In this document: positions 21,561-34,300 of the stretch, piece after piece
Numbering within the stretch: the first letter of the stretch is position 1
How the letters are laid out: each line of letters starts with the position of its first letter
From: Effrenium voratum
Taxonomy: Eukaryota; Sar; Dinophyceae; Suessiales; Symbiodiniaceae
NCBI GenBank assembly: GCA_963377175.1
Contig: CAUJNA010000576.1
Coordinates: 62,001 to 126,000, forward strand
Length of the DNA stretch: 64,000 nt
Direction of reading: 5' to 3'
The notes under the pieces: model-generated
What the model was told of the DNA's origin: nothing
The model's database searches: none
Seen by the model: the letters and a program-made list of their open reading frames with translations, nothing else
Program-made: the position numbers and the translations under genes

Positions 21561-22301
21561 CAAAAAGACAAAAAGGCACAACGACTAGAAAACTATGGCT
21601 GTCTTTTCGTTTTTGCTGTTCTGATGGTATGCCGGAGAAAAACCAGCGCATGTCGCTGGTGTATGCCATTGTCACCGCAAGAGGTACTTGCACCTTGCAT
21701 GCTGTTTGGCAGCTTGTGTTGCTGGAGCATCGGCGTTTGAGAGCAGGCATGGGCATGAGAGGTTCTTAGAGAATTCTGAGGGCTTCTCGGAAATGGGCTG
21801 GGTACACTTTCGGTTGGTTTTTGACTTGAAGGGACGCAAAAAGGACACAACAATTGCAATTTTTTGGGGTCCAAAAGCAGAACACGCCCAAGATGTTCGG
21901 AGAACTTTCCAAGTTGGGGTGCCGTATCGAAGCACGCCAGGTATGCGACGTACCCTGGCGATGGCTTCGTGATGGATTTGGGGTTGAATATGACCGGGGG
22001 GCAGACCAGGCCTCGACATCGTGCCGCGTTTCACGCGTTTCAACTGGACCTCGTTTTGGGGGTGGTTTGTCTAACCCACAAATCGAGGGTCATTTTGATG
22101 AGGGAGAGGGGAGGGAGCCCAAACAAGGCCATATTACGGGCTTATCATACCAGCTAATTGGGCTGCCTCCCCCCTCCTCTCCTCCCCCAGGCCCATGATT
22201 TGAGGCTACGAATTCCATGAGGGTGCCCGTTCATTTTTGTCCTGCTCTTTTCCAAGAATGCGTAAAATTCTATATACCGAGGTTTGTATTTCCCAACCCG
22301 T

Positions 22302-22411
22302 CTTCTTCGCTCATGCCGATTTGGTCTTTCCGCAACCGCGGCAGGTTGCGGGAGCTCCAGTACTGGCAGTGGGTGGACAGTCGGACCAGTGTCTTGGCAA
22401 AGAAGTTGTAG
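22302..22411 (+). CDS. Exon-like fragment, possible C-terminus, unknown gene
   Basis: The frame SSSLMPIWSFRNRGRLRE, then LQYWQWVDSRTSVLAKKL, ends in TAG at 22409. The composition is protein-like. No family recognised. Confidence 0.25.
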
Positions 22412-22795
22412 AGAGGAATGTGGAAGGCCCACTGCCCCATTTGGGCTGTGTCTTCTTTTCGGGGACACTTCCCCTAAAAACAACAAAACCACAAAATAAA
22501 TGGTGGTTTTTGTTTTTGGCTTCCTTTTTGAAAGTCACAAACAAGGGAGTACCCTCAAAAAAGACACACCCAGGTGTGTTTCGGAAGATATTCTATTTCC
22601 CCCCTTGCTCTGAAAGGGAATCTATTACTACTGGACTTGTTTTTTTGGACTTGAGCATGTGGAAGTCTTAGAGCCTGCTTCTTAGGGCTCTGAGAATCTT
22701 TCCTCCAGCAACGGGGTCCGATGTGTCTCTCCTGAGGTTGCCACCCTCCTTTGGGCAATTTGGTTTCTTGTGGGACGAACCCCCCAAAGGTCGAG

Positions 22796-22977
22796 ACAAC
22801 CCTTGATGTGCTGGAAGCACAACGGCTGTTGAGGGGCGAAAAACAGCTCCTGAGATCGCTCGGCATGTGCGGAAAGCAAGCATCGTGAGGAGCATTCATC
22901 ATAGAGCTGAACACGATCAACCCCAACGTCAACAGCTTTGTGCACAGCAGGCGCGTGGTAGACAAAGCTGCTGCCTA
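22796..22977 (+). pseudogene. Exon-like frame interrupted by one TGA
   Basis: TTLDVLEAQRLLRGEKQL to CGKQAS is followed by an in-frame TGA at 22885-22887 and then GAFIIELNTINPNVNSFVHS to a TAA near 22975. Both halves look like one helical coding segment, so this may be a decayed exon, or the TGA may lie in an intron I cannot see. No family recognised. Confidence 0.25.
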
Positions 22978-22990
22978 AGAAGCTAAGGCT

Positions 22991-23079
22991 GGTGGAAGTA
23001 CATACCCCTTGTTCATACCCCATCTTTTTGGTTCATTCATTTGTCTAAGGGGTATGTAAAAGGGGTATGTACAACCACC
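22991..23079. repeat. Hairpin (MITE-like) element
   Basis: GGTGG and GTACATACCCCTT (left) pair with AAGGGGTATGTAC and CCACC (right) around a 48-bp centre that holds further CATACCCC/GGGGTATG words. An 89-bp fold-back. Confidence 0.6.
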
Positions 23080-24098
23080 CCTGGATTTGAAGAAGCTGAA
23101 TGTGGGGGTCACTCGCTACTTGTACTTGCCCGCTTTAGACTCAGCTCATGTACGCTGAGCTTGCAGGATACTGTTCGAATTCCCTGCGGCGGGCGGCGTG
23201 CTGATTCGCCAAGAGGTGGGAACTGAGCGGATTGACATAGAACGTTAAGCCCAAGACGCCGTCATCTTTCGAGGAATCTCCTTTGCAACGACAGCGCTTT
23301 TGGGTTCCAAGAGTTGCATGAAACAGTGAGTGCAATTGCGTTTCTGCCGGCATGCGGATGAAACCAACATGAAGGACATGTTATATATATATACACATTT
23401 ATACATATATTTGTACTTATTGAGACGCACGGACCCCGGTAACGTGAAGCAACGCTTCAGCGACAGGCCTTCCCGTTCCGCGCAGTCCAGCTGTCATTGC
23501 GCGAGCCCGAGTTGGGGTTGACCGAGCGTCTTCAAAGGCTTCCCCAAGCTTCCCACCGATTAATGCGCAAAAAGAGACCGGCCGGGGCGGGGGGTGGGGG
23601 AAGGGGGGGAAGCCTCATAATCTCCGGACTACTCAAGGAGGTTCAAGTGGGGCAATGATGGGTTTGAGGGGATTGCTTGGAGAAGGTGTGTCGGGTGGGC
23701 GAAGGGAGGAAGTCACGAAGCCACACCGAGGGCTCTAATGGCGGCGGATGACTTTGGAGGCAGCTTTGTGTATTTGGCCTGTGCCTGAGAGGGTTATCCC
23801 CGGGCTGTGGATGGGGTGAAAGCAGGGTCAAATGTTCAGAGGGCCTTGGGTTTTTTTGGATGGATAGGGGCGCAGGAATGAACCCTTTCGTGATAGCAGG
23901 GAACCTCCTCCTCTTAAAAGTCCTCGCTGCGCTATTGCAGAAGTGGACACTGACAGGTCCTGACGTGCGGGCTGAGCATTCTTTTCGCTGTGTACGCTCG
24001 CTTCTCAGCCGATGCTCCTTCGATGACTGTCGGTTTTCTGGGTCGAGGCTTGGACTGTCTAAACAAGTGGCTGCTAGCATCAATAGCGGAGCCAGAGT
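23080..24098. other. Spacer without a supported gene
   Basis: Mixed sequence with a short TATA tract near 23380. I see no joined coding frame and no RNA gene. Confidence 0.4.
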
Positions 24099-24227
24099 AC
24101 TTAAAGGGGCAGGGTACTTTGTAAGTGGTTAGTAAGGCTGGCTATAACGCGCTTACCATGGTTACAAGTCCCCTAAGTGAGTTAGAACCAGGCTTATTAA
24201 CCAACTAGGTACCCTGCCCCTTCAAGT
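24099..24227. repeat. Long hairpin (MITE-like) element
   Basis: Arms of 19 bases (24099-24117 and 24209-24227, around GGGGCAGGGTAC and GTACCCTGCCCC) differ at one position. Inside them GTGGTTAGTAAGGCTGG pairs imperfectly with CCAGGCTTATTAACCAAC. The element is 129 bp and could fold almost completely. Confidence 0.65.
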
Positions 24228-24492
24228 AGTTCTTTGAGCGCCCGGGCGCGCTGAGAACGCGTGGCTGATCTACAAGAATGGCGCCCGCTTTTTCACCTAC
24301 TTCTGGTCAAACGTCTGTGCCTCGGAATCTGAGTCACCTCAGGGCTAGCCGTGGTCAGCTGACCGGTCTCGCCAGCGGAGACCATGCTAGAGATGCAGCC
24401 CTTTATCACCTTGAAAGGCAGATGTACTGTTGGTGTTCGTTTGGTCTCCTCCAAAGCCCATCCAAAAAGTGGCTGCTAAGAGCAGACCTATA

Positions 24493-24619
24493 CTGTGGAT
24501 GGACGAAATCCTGCACCACCCAAGAAACCATGGGAAACCATAAGTTCTTGGTATTTACAGGAGAATCATCCTTCCAGGGTTTCTGAGGTGGTGCCTAAGA
24601 GGATTTTGTCCATCCACAG
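24493..24619. mobile_element. TIR element (MITE), copy 2
   Basis: 127 bp, CTGTGGATGGACGAAATCC to TTTTGTCCATCCACAG, flanked by TA on both sides. The internal words AAACCATGGGAAACCAT and GGTATTTACAGGAGAATCAT are shared with other copies. Confidence 0.85.
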
Positions 24620-25117
24620 TATGGCTCGTTGTGTTTTGACCCGGGATCTTCTTCGGGCGTTCCACCCGGTTCCCAGGTGGACTTGCTCAGCCTCGTGGTG
24701 CGCTTCCCCCTCCCTTGGGGGCGTTTGGTTCGGCGGCGGGTTGGGCTGGGTCCCAGGCGGGGACCCCAACATTTCTCGCATTGCTTTTTGGGTTGCGCAT
24801 TTTTGTTGTTGCCTTCTAGTGTCCTTTGAATGCCAACCCGTCTATGGAGGTGTCCCTGAAAAACACCCCCTTTTGGGGGTTGAAGTTCACAGTGAGAAAG
24901 GGACATATCGGGAGCCCAGTCTAGCAAGGCACGCCCAAGATATCTTTGGGGTGGGGGAGAAAGGCCAAACCCCAGTTTATCTTTCCCTCGCTTGGTTGAA
25001 ACCAGACTTTTGTCGGGTTGGCTTCTTTTTTTTTGGGGCCAAACACCACGAAGCAGCCGAATCGCATTTGGCGAAGTGCCGCTGGCGTTTTTGGCCCGCA
25101 GCCTTGGGGCAAACGCC

Positions 25118-25276
25118 ATGGTGCTTTGCGCGGCAGCGGGCGCTTCGGCCGGAGAGATGGGGCTTGTAATTAAGCCACAGGTAAGGGAACTAAGAATGGT
25201 TACCCCAGGAACTATGGTTGCAACCTGCTATGACTAGGTGGGTTAAACCACACAAGCATGAAGAGAAGAAGAAGAA

Positions 25277-25308
<32 letters not shown>

Positions 25309-28300
25309 AGAAGAGGAGGATATGTGCAGGCCCTCAATTTCCGACAAGATGATTGGGGCTCATTTTTTTAATTTGAGCAAGGGCTGGGTCAGAATGGACC
25401 TGGGGTTTTCCTGGTGCTTGTGACCTGCGTTTATCTTGAACATGGGCAGGCGCATTTGGGCTCCGGAGCGAGCTGCGCAGGGCTGGGGATATGTACCCCC
25501 TACTTGGATGTTCAAGCCACTTAGGTTCCAACCATGGTAGTGTCTGGGGTTGGTTCCCTTAGACTGAGAAGCCTGGGTGTTACTAGAGTTATGTCCTACA
25601 GGTGGTTGAATATCCAACAGCCCCCCCCCCCTCCCAGTGGTTACACGGGAGAAGGGGTGGAGATGCCATAGTTGTGGTCCAAATCGCTCAGGAGCACCTG
25701 GCGGGGTGAGAGCTGATGTGCCTGTGATGCACATAGTGATTGATTTACCATGCGTGCATTTCTTTTTGGGACCAAAAGCATTCTTCATTGCTTCTGAACC
25801 TTTTGGTGAGTGGAACCCCTTTCTGGGTATCTTCCAAAAGTTTGCAGGAGGGCAAAATCAAGGAAGCGCTCAGACCAGTTCGGAGTAGCATGTGCATCGT
25901 GGCGAAAGTCGCGGTGTGTGAGGCGATCCGGCGTCAGAGTTGGCGAGAAGCTCTGAATTCGCTGGAGGCGCTGAAAGTGCGCAGGAGGCCTCTACCCTTC
26001 GATGTGTGCAGCGCCGCAATCGCAGCATGTGGGCGAGGCGCGCCGCTTGAGGGAGGGGCGTGTCCTGACACGCCCTCTCTTTGGCATAGTTGCTTGTGGC
26101 AATTTGTATAGGCACCTTTTCTTGGTGTGCTTTTGAGGTTGAGACCAGCCTATTTGTTTATCATATTTTTTCACCCTAAGCCTGTTAATATGTCATACAT
26201 CACCACGAATGCTTCTCCGGCGTTTGTCCCTAGTAGTTTCCAGCCATCTTAGACTTCGAGACGTCAGTGATTAGGGGGATTTGGGTTTGTCTGAAACAAA
26301 CTGAACCGGAAGATGACGAGTTTCCTTTTGGTTTCCTTTTTAACCAACTGCAAAGGTTCACACGAACAAAGACCCCCCTCCATTTACGACCCCCACCAAA
26401 AGTTTGGCTTTTCGCAAGGGATCAACGGACCACTGCCGTGACGTCAAGGGCCGTGATTTGGGGCCCCAGGCAAGTTCCACATGTTCTAGATCTGTCTTTT
26501 TCGAGGGTATATTTTTTCCCCGTTTTAGAAAGGATGCCAAAGGGAAAACCACCATTTGCAAAACGCCACTCCCTTCTTCTCGGCGATCAAGCTGGGGCGA
26601 CGTTTGTTCAGAGGAACAGCCTTTAGCCCAGCCTGGTTCTCATTGCACCTCCCGGCTTTTCAGTTAGCGGGGGAACGAATGATTCGACTCCCAACACTTT
26701 TTTTTGGGGGGATCTCCGGCCAGGCCAGCAGTGGCAGCGGGCCACGCTGCTGTTGGAGCAACACCTCGCCTCGGTGCCCGAGACCTCCGGCAACGTGGCC
26801 GTGATCGCGGCGGCCATCCACGCGTGCAGCGCGGGCTCGCAGTGGGCTCGGGGACTGCAGGCGGAGACTTTCTCGGTTTGAGGCATCCAAGACCTAGGGG
26901 TTTCTAGGGCCAGGCGTTTTTTGTTTTTCTTCTTTTTTCCTCTTCTTTTTTTTGGGGGGTTTTGGTGAGGCAACAAGGACCCTGAGCCCCTAGGGTCCCT
27001 AGGGGAACTCAAACGGAGTTTGGTTTCTGATGACGGATGGTGCTTCTTTCAGTGCTTCAAAAGGAGTTTGACTTCTAGACATGTCAAATCCAGGGGTTGA
27101 ACTGCCCCACCCAACTCACTTGCCCAAGCGGACCTTTTGACCTTTTAGCTTCCCCCTTGCGGGTCCATCTTTCGTCATGGCCCCAAAAGGTTAACCTTTG
27201 ATTCCTGGCTCCATTGGGCAAGTGTCTAGGGCTTGATTCCCCATTCTTTTCCGCCATCGTTCTTTCCAACCGGATCCGTTTTCCAGATCGGGTTTCCAGA
27301 GGTTTCGAAAGATTCGGATCAGAAATGGACTTGGGAGCTACCAGACAGTGGGCCAAGCAAAGCTGCCAGGTGTTGGCCGGACGGATGGGTTTGGTGCAGA
27401 ACGACTTCGTCTGCAGCGCGGCTGTGGGCGCCCTGCAGCGCGGCAGCCGCTGGCAGGAGGCGCTCCGGGTCTTCGCGGCTCGGCGGGTCGGAGAAAACGT
27501 GCGCCGGGCAAAGGTTGGGCCGCTTTTTTTTTTTTTTTTTTGGTTGTTTTGATGGGAAACCCAAACCTGCACAGGTTGTCAAAATGGGCGTGCGCGAAGA
27601 CGAAAGGACACGTTTTGGCACCTGAGCGCACATGTTTGGCTGGAGGCTCGGAACCAAAAGTTTTGGGGTTGGCTTGAAAGAAATGAGGTTGTTGTTTTTT
27701 TGTTGCCAGGGGGCATTTTGATGCACACCTCACTTGTTCCACGTGGTGTCCATTTGCCCTTTTGGAGTTTCGCCATGGCCCCACGCCAAACGCGAGTTGC
27801 GTATGAACAGCCCCGTTCGGTGACCCTCCCCAAAATCGAAGCTTCAAACTGGGAGCTCCCGAAAACCGGAAAACCCCCTCCAAAACACAGCTTTCCCAAA
27901 AGAATCCAACAACGACCACAACTCCAAAACAGCCCCCGCCCCCCCCGTACGGGATGTTTGTCAACAACTCAGGGCCTTTTCCAACGCCCAGCCAGCCGCG
28001 CGACTGAGGCGGCGTCCCCGTCCCCGCGGGGCCTCATCGCCTCCAACGTGGCGCTGCGCGCCTGCGAGGCGAGCTCGGCCTGGCATGTGGCGCTGCTTCT
28101 GCTGACGGGCCTGGGCTGCCGGGCAGACGTCGTCACCCTGCGGCAGAACCACAGGTAAATGTGTAAAACACATAATTATTAGGGGTTCGGGGTTTGGGGT
28201 TTGGGGTTTGGGTAACTTATCTCAACCCTTGCACAGGGGAACCTTACATCCACCTTACAGCCGTGCATCCTCACCATAAAACCCGCACGGAACCGTTCGG

Positions 28301-31300
28301 AAGGCCTCCTTCTTCATCCAAATCTATGGGTGAAACCGGGTCGTAATTTTGTATGGGGGTGTCTGTGGTGAGGGTACCACTTGTTTTGTGTGGCTTAAAG
28401 GAAAGGAGCCCAAGTGGAGTGTCTGTTTCGAGGGTACCGCTAGGTTGTGCCGTCTGAAAGGAAAAACAAGAGGACAACCACCATTTTATGGATCGATCCT
28501 CTACAAAGGAAAATGCCCGCCCCAGGGTTTGCAGGTTTTAAGCGTCGGGCCTTTTGAAGCGTCTTTTGTTTGGGTGAGCATTAGCCATGTTAGTACGTGG
28601 CTCTACTTTGGCACGACAAAATCATTCCGGCTGCCGCTCAAACACACAAGTTGTTGTAATGAACTTTCATGAGACTTGGTTGTTTCAACCAAGGGTTGCT
28701 CCATCCTTTGTTTTGCAAAGGGCCGGCCAATTCTGACTCCATGTTGTGTTACGAGGGCGGAGGGTTCCCGCAAATGTCCGCTCCTGTTTTGCTTTCAATC
28801 GGTAGGCACACCCGTTCAACTCAGCACTGCACACACGCCAGCCACCTGGTAAGCACATCTGCTCACGTGCGCCCGTGCAGCACTGCACACGCGGCATCCA
28901 CATCGTAAGCACATCCGTTCAACTGAGCCCGCCTAGCACTGCACACACGCCAGCCACATGGTTGGCACGCACAACCACGCGCACCCGTTCAGCACTGCAC
29001 ACACGCGAGCCACATGGCAAGCGCACCCGTTCAACTGAGCCCGCTCAGCACTTCGCACACACACACACACACGCACACCGGCCACATGGTAGGCACACCC
29101 GCTCATGCGCGCCCGCTCAGCGCTGCGCACACGTTTGTCAGATGGTAAGCACACCAGTTCAACTGAGCCCGCTCGGCACGACACACACGCCTGCGAGTTG
29201 GCAGGTGTCCATTGGTTTCTTATCTTGCTCTTGCGCGGGGGCGTATCAGCGTGGGCTGGAGTTTCGGGTTTTCCCGCCACTCGGTTTTGAAGCATGAGCA
29301 CTTAAAAGACACTGGAGTTTCAACAAACAAGTCTTGGAGTCATGTAGATACTATATGAAACTGGCAATGGTTGTTGGCTCGTGCTGCTGAAAGTGCTGCG
29401 TGCTATCAAGTCATGTGGGGTTTCTGTCGAAAAAACCAGAAAACGGGCGTGACCTTGTTTTTGGGGTATGCTTTTTTGGCATCCTCTCTTCCCCAAAATT
29501 TTGGGAAACCGACATTTGGAACACCGCCCTTTTTTGATGCCCCATTTTGGGGTATGCTTTTTTCGGGAAGACAACCCTTTTTTGACACCCTGTTTTTGAG
29601 GTATGCTTTTTGGGCGTCCTATCTCCCCCGAATTTTGGAAAATCCATGTTTGGAAGACAACCCTTTTTTGACACGTTATTTCTGGGGTGTGCTTTTTGGG
29701 CGCCCTCTCACTTCTCTCCCCGCATTGCGGGACAAGAGCGTTTGAAGCACCACCCCGTTTTGATACGTGTTTTTGGCGGGGGGGGGGGGGAGGTATGCAT
29801 ATTGGACATCCCCTCTCTTCCCCCAAAAGGACAAGATCTGAACCCAATCAAGTGTCGAGAGCCTAGGTCCGACCCCAGACTTGGTTCAGCAGAGAATCCG
29901 GCCTTGATTTCAGCGAGGAAAAGGCTGAACCCAAAACAGCTTCAGCAAGAGGGGCGGGATTGCAAAAAGGGGGGGCCGCCCCGGGAGGAACCCACAAGTT
30001 TTGCCGAGAAACAAGCCCAAACAAGTCTCGGCGCGGAACCCAGCATTGACCCCAAACAAGTTTCGGCGAAGAACCCGCCCGGCATTGACCCCCGAACAAG
30101 TTTCGGCGAGTGATCCAGCATTCACCCCAAACAAGTTTCGGCGGGGGATCCGGCGTTGACCCCCAAAACAAGTTTCGGCGAACAAGTTTCGGCGAGGGAT
30201 CCGGCGTTGACCCCCAAACAAGTTTCGGCGAGGGATCCGGCGTTGACCCCCAATCAAGTTTTGGCGAAGAATCCAGCGCTGACCCCCAAAGAAGTTTCGG
30301 CGAGCTCCTCAGCGAGTAGCTCTCCCAAATGTTGTCCAGCTTCTTGCGGGGCTATGGCTGTTTGCCGCTTCCGGGAGGCTTGGATTGGGATGGTGGAACG
30401 CTGATTCCTCTCCGAAACTGACCCTCCTTGCTAGCCCAAGTTTGGGAGAGCTACACCGAAAACCCCACCCAGATCTACCCCCAAGTTGATTTGGGCATAG
30501 AGGGAATTGGTTTCTCTAGAAATTTGGGGAGTTGGGGGGGGGGTTTGGGAGCTCACCGAAACTCTGGCGGTGCACCCCCTAACTTTCGGAGAGAAATCCA
30601 ATCTCTGGACCAATCTTGGACCAACAACATTTGGGAGAGCTACTCGCTGAGGAGCTCGCCGAAACTTCTTTGGGGGTCAGCGCTGGATTCCTCGCCGAAA
30701 CTTGTTTGGGGGTCAGCGCCGGGTCCCTCGCCGAAACTTGTTTGGGGTGACTGCCGGGTCACTCGCCGCAACTTCTTTGGGGGTCAACGCTGGGTTCCTT
30801 GGGGGTCAACGCCGGGTCACTCGCCGCAACTTCTTTGGGGGTCAACGCAGGATTCCTCGCCGAAACTTGTTTGGGGGTCAACGCCGGATCCCTCGCCGAA
30901 ACTTGTTTGGGGGTCAATGCTGGGCGGGTTCTTCGCCAAAACTTGTTTGGTTTCAACACTGGGTTCCTCGCCGAAACTTGTTTGGGTTCAATGCTGGATT
31001 CCTCGCCGAAACTTGTTTGGGGTCAGCTCTGGGTTCTCGCCGAAACTTGTTTGGTGTCAACGCTGGGTTCCTCGCCGAAACTTGCTTGGGGTCAAGGCTG
31101 GGTGTCTTGCCGAAACTTGTTTGGGCTTGTTTCTCAGCAAAACCTGTGGGTTCCTCCCGGGGCGGGCCCCCCTTTTTCAATCCCGCCCCTCTTGCTGAAG
31201 CTGTTTTGGTTTCAGGCTTTTCCTCGCTGAAATTGTTTGTGTCAAGGCCAGATTCCCAGCTGAACCAAGTCTGGGGTCGGACCTAGGCTGGCAGACACTT

Positions 31301-34300
31301 GATTTGGTTTAGATCTTGTCCTTTCGGGGGAAGAGAGGGGATGTCCAACATGCATACCCCCCCTCCCCCCCGCCAAAAAAACACACAATCAAAAAAACGT
31401 ATCAAAAAGGGGTGGTGCTCCAAATGCTCTTTTCCCACAATGCGGGGAGAGAAGTGAGAGGGCGCCCAAAAAAGCACACCCCAAAAACCAAACATTTAAC
31501 CAACCATGTGCCGATTTGCCAAAATTTCGGGGAAGAGAGGATGCCCAAAAAAGCATACCCCAAAAACAAGGTCATGCCCCCGTTAGCGGCCTCGCTGTTT
31601 TCAGGTTGTTTTCGACAGAAGCCCCACATGACTCGATGGCAGGCACAGCACTTTCATCGGCATGAGCCAACAACCATAGCCAGTGTCGGAAGGTAGTTCC
31701 ATGACTCCAAGACTTGTTTGCTAAACCTCCAATGTCTTTTTAGTGCTGCTCATGCTCAAAAACCGAGCGGCGAGAAAACACGAAACTCCAGCCAGCGCTA
31801 ACACGCCGCTGCGCAAGAGGAAGATCAGAAATCAATGGACACCTGCCAACTCGCAAGCGTGTGTGCAGTGGCGAGCGGGCTCAGTTGAACCGGTGTGCTT
31901 ACCATGTGGCTGGCGTGTGTGTTTGTGTGTGCAATGTTGAGCGGGTGCTTACCAGGCTGGCGTGCGTGCAGTGCTGAGCGGGTGCACGTGAGCGGGTGTG
32001 CTCACCATGTGGCTGTGCAGTTGAAGGGGTGTGCAAAACCATGTGGCCAACCGATTGAAAGCAAAAACGGGATGGACATTTCCGGGACCCCTCCACCCTC
32101 GTAGCACAACATGGAGTCAGAATTGGCCGGCCCTTTGAAAAACAAAGGGCGGAGCAACCCTTGGTTGAAACAACCAAGTCTCATGAAAGTTCATTTTGTG
32201 CTACCGGCTTTCCCGGGGGTCATAGTACCCCCCCCCCGCGATCCAAAATGACCTTTATGAACAAAGTCAATGGGTTTCGGCTGAGCTTCTTGCAGTGTTG
32301 CTTGCTGGGGTTTCCGGCTTACTTTTCCTTTTGACCATCGTGTCACTTTTTGCCGGGGTGGGATCCGTGCCCAGGTGAGCTACACCACCTGCGTCAACGC
32401 ATGCGCCTCCGCGGCCCAGTGGGCAGCGGGCCTGCGGCTCTTCTGGGACCTGCTGAAGCGCGCGCCCGTGGACAGCCTGGCGCCCAACGCGCTGACGTAC
32501 CTTTGGTGCATTTTGCCAAGGGATGTTAGGACTTCAGCTTTTTGCCAACTAGTGGGTTTTCCATTCAACCACTAAAAGTTCAACTTCTAGCAGGGGAGCA
32601 GAAAGCAACCGAGGTACGGCGCCGCGCTGAAGGCCTGCCAGAAGGCCGGCCGCTGGCGCGACGCGCTGAGCTTGCTGCGGGAGATGGCGGACGAGCGGAG
32701 GGTGAGCGCGGTGGCCTTGAATTCCGCCATGGACGCGTGCGTGAGGGGCAAGCGCTGGCAGCACGCGCTGGTCTTGTTCGAGGACTTCCGCCGGCTGAGT
32801 GTGGAGTCAGATGTCGTCTCATACTGCACGGCCGTGGGCGCCTGCGCGCAAGCGGCCTTGTGGCCGGCCTGCGTGGTCCTCTTGGCAGAGATGGTGGACG
32901 AAGACCTGGAGGTCCAGGTGGCGCGGAACACGGCGCTGGCTGCTTGTGAGCCTCACTTGAAGACCGACTAATTCAGACAGTCTGTCGTTCCCCTAAGTCC
33001 ATGTATCTCTAGGTCACTTTCCCAACTTGAAGTTCCAAGGCTGAACTTTCAGGCCACTTTCGGTCTTGGGTTCCCCTTGGTCCATTTTCAGTGATCACCT
33101 TGTTTCTTCCTGAGGAGAAGCAGAGCGCCTGGCAGCCGGCCCTCGGCATCTTGGGCTCGCGCCTCGAGGCCTCGGGCCCGGGCCGCGTGCTGGCGGCGCG
33201 CGCCTGCGCCGACGGCTCCGCCTGGCGCCACGCCTTGGCCCTGGCGGAGGACTCCGACTCGGACGCGGCGCGGGCGCGGGTGCTGGCGGCGTGCCTCAAG
33301 TCGGTGCCCTGGGCGCTGGCCCTGCGGATGATGGAGGCGGAGGAGGCGGCGGGGGCGGTGGATTTGATGAGCTGCAGCGCGGCGATGAAGGCGTGCCAGG
33401 TGGCCCGGCAGTGGCAGCGATGCCTGGGGGTGCTGGACATGGTGTCGCGGGGCCGGCTGCGGGTGGACACGGTGGCATACAACACGCTCTTGAGCAGCCA
33501 GGCTGCAGAGTACGTTTTTGGCCTGGTGCGGCTTGGTTCCCGTGATCCGCGCACAAGTTGCAAAGAGGGCCTTGGTTGTGGCCAATCATTCTTTGTGTGA
33601 TATCAAAATGGACTGCATGCGACATGAGTATCCAGTCACTTAGATAGGATTCGATCATCGCAAGAAACGGCTCCAAAGCCCAGCTTTTGATTTAGCCAGG
33701 CACCTCTCCAACACAGTTTGCCAGGGGAACCAACCTGAGGTTGCTTTTTTTGTTTGTTTGTTTTGGGTTCAGTGATTCACACTCAATTTTTAGGTGCCTT
33801 GCCATGGGCACCAGCAGGAGGATGCGGTTTTTCGTGTGGTTCAAACCCATTTCTTCGGAGGCTCGGGCCTTGACCGCGGATGTTGAGGCGCCATGGACGC
33901 CTGGCAGCAGATGCTGCAGGTTTTGCAGCAGATGCATGTTGCGGCGCTTCGGCCGGACGCGGCCAGCTGTGGGCTGGTGCTGGAGGCCGCCGGACGAGAC
34001 GCTGACACCGACGCTGGGCATGTCGTGTCTCTTGTTTGAGGCCAGCCCCAAACAAGAGCTTGAAGTTTTTTTGTTCTCCCTTCGCTTTGTTTCTCCTTTT
34101 TTGTTTTTTAAGAGAAATCAAAGGGAAACCATGAGTTGCCCCTGATTTTGAGACAAGTCCACGTGTGCCATGGTCGAAGTACCCTTTTACTTGGGGTCAT
34201 CAAACCTCTAACAGGGAATTTAGAAAACCACGGCCAGGATTGCCAATCATATTCCATGGTAGGTTTCGCTTGGCATGTTTGGGGAAGCATGATTCTTGTC

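Noticed and set aside
14973..24621. TIR elements considered as CRISPR-like or small-RNA arrays
   Set aside because: Copies are dispersed, have inverted ends and TA duplications, and no regular spacing.
28176..28214. Telomere-like GGGTTTGGGGTTTGGGG string
   Set aside because: Only about three units, inside an intron, and not the TTTAGGG repeat expected of dinoflagellates. Not a telomere.
29320..31286. Long frames on both strands with Phe-Gly-Val-Asn-Ala-Gly type repeats
   Set aside because: They mirror the tandem 33-36-bp units in both arms of the fold-back element.
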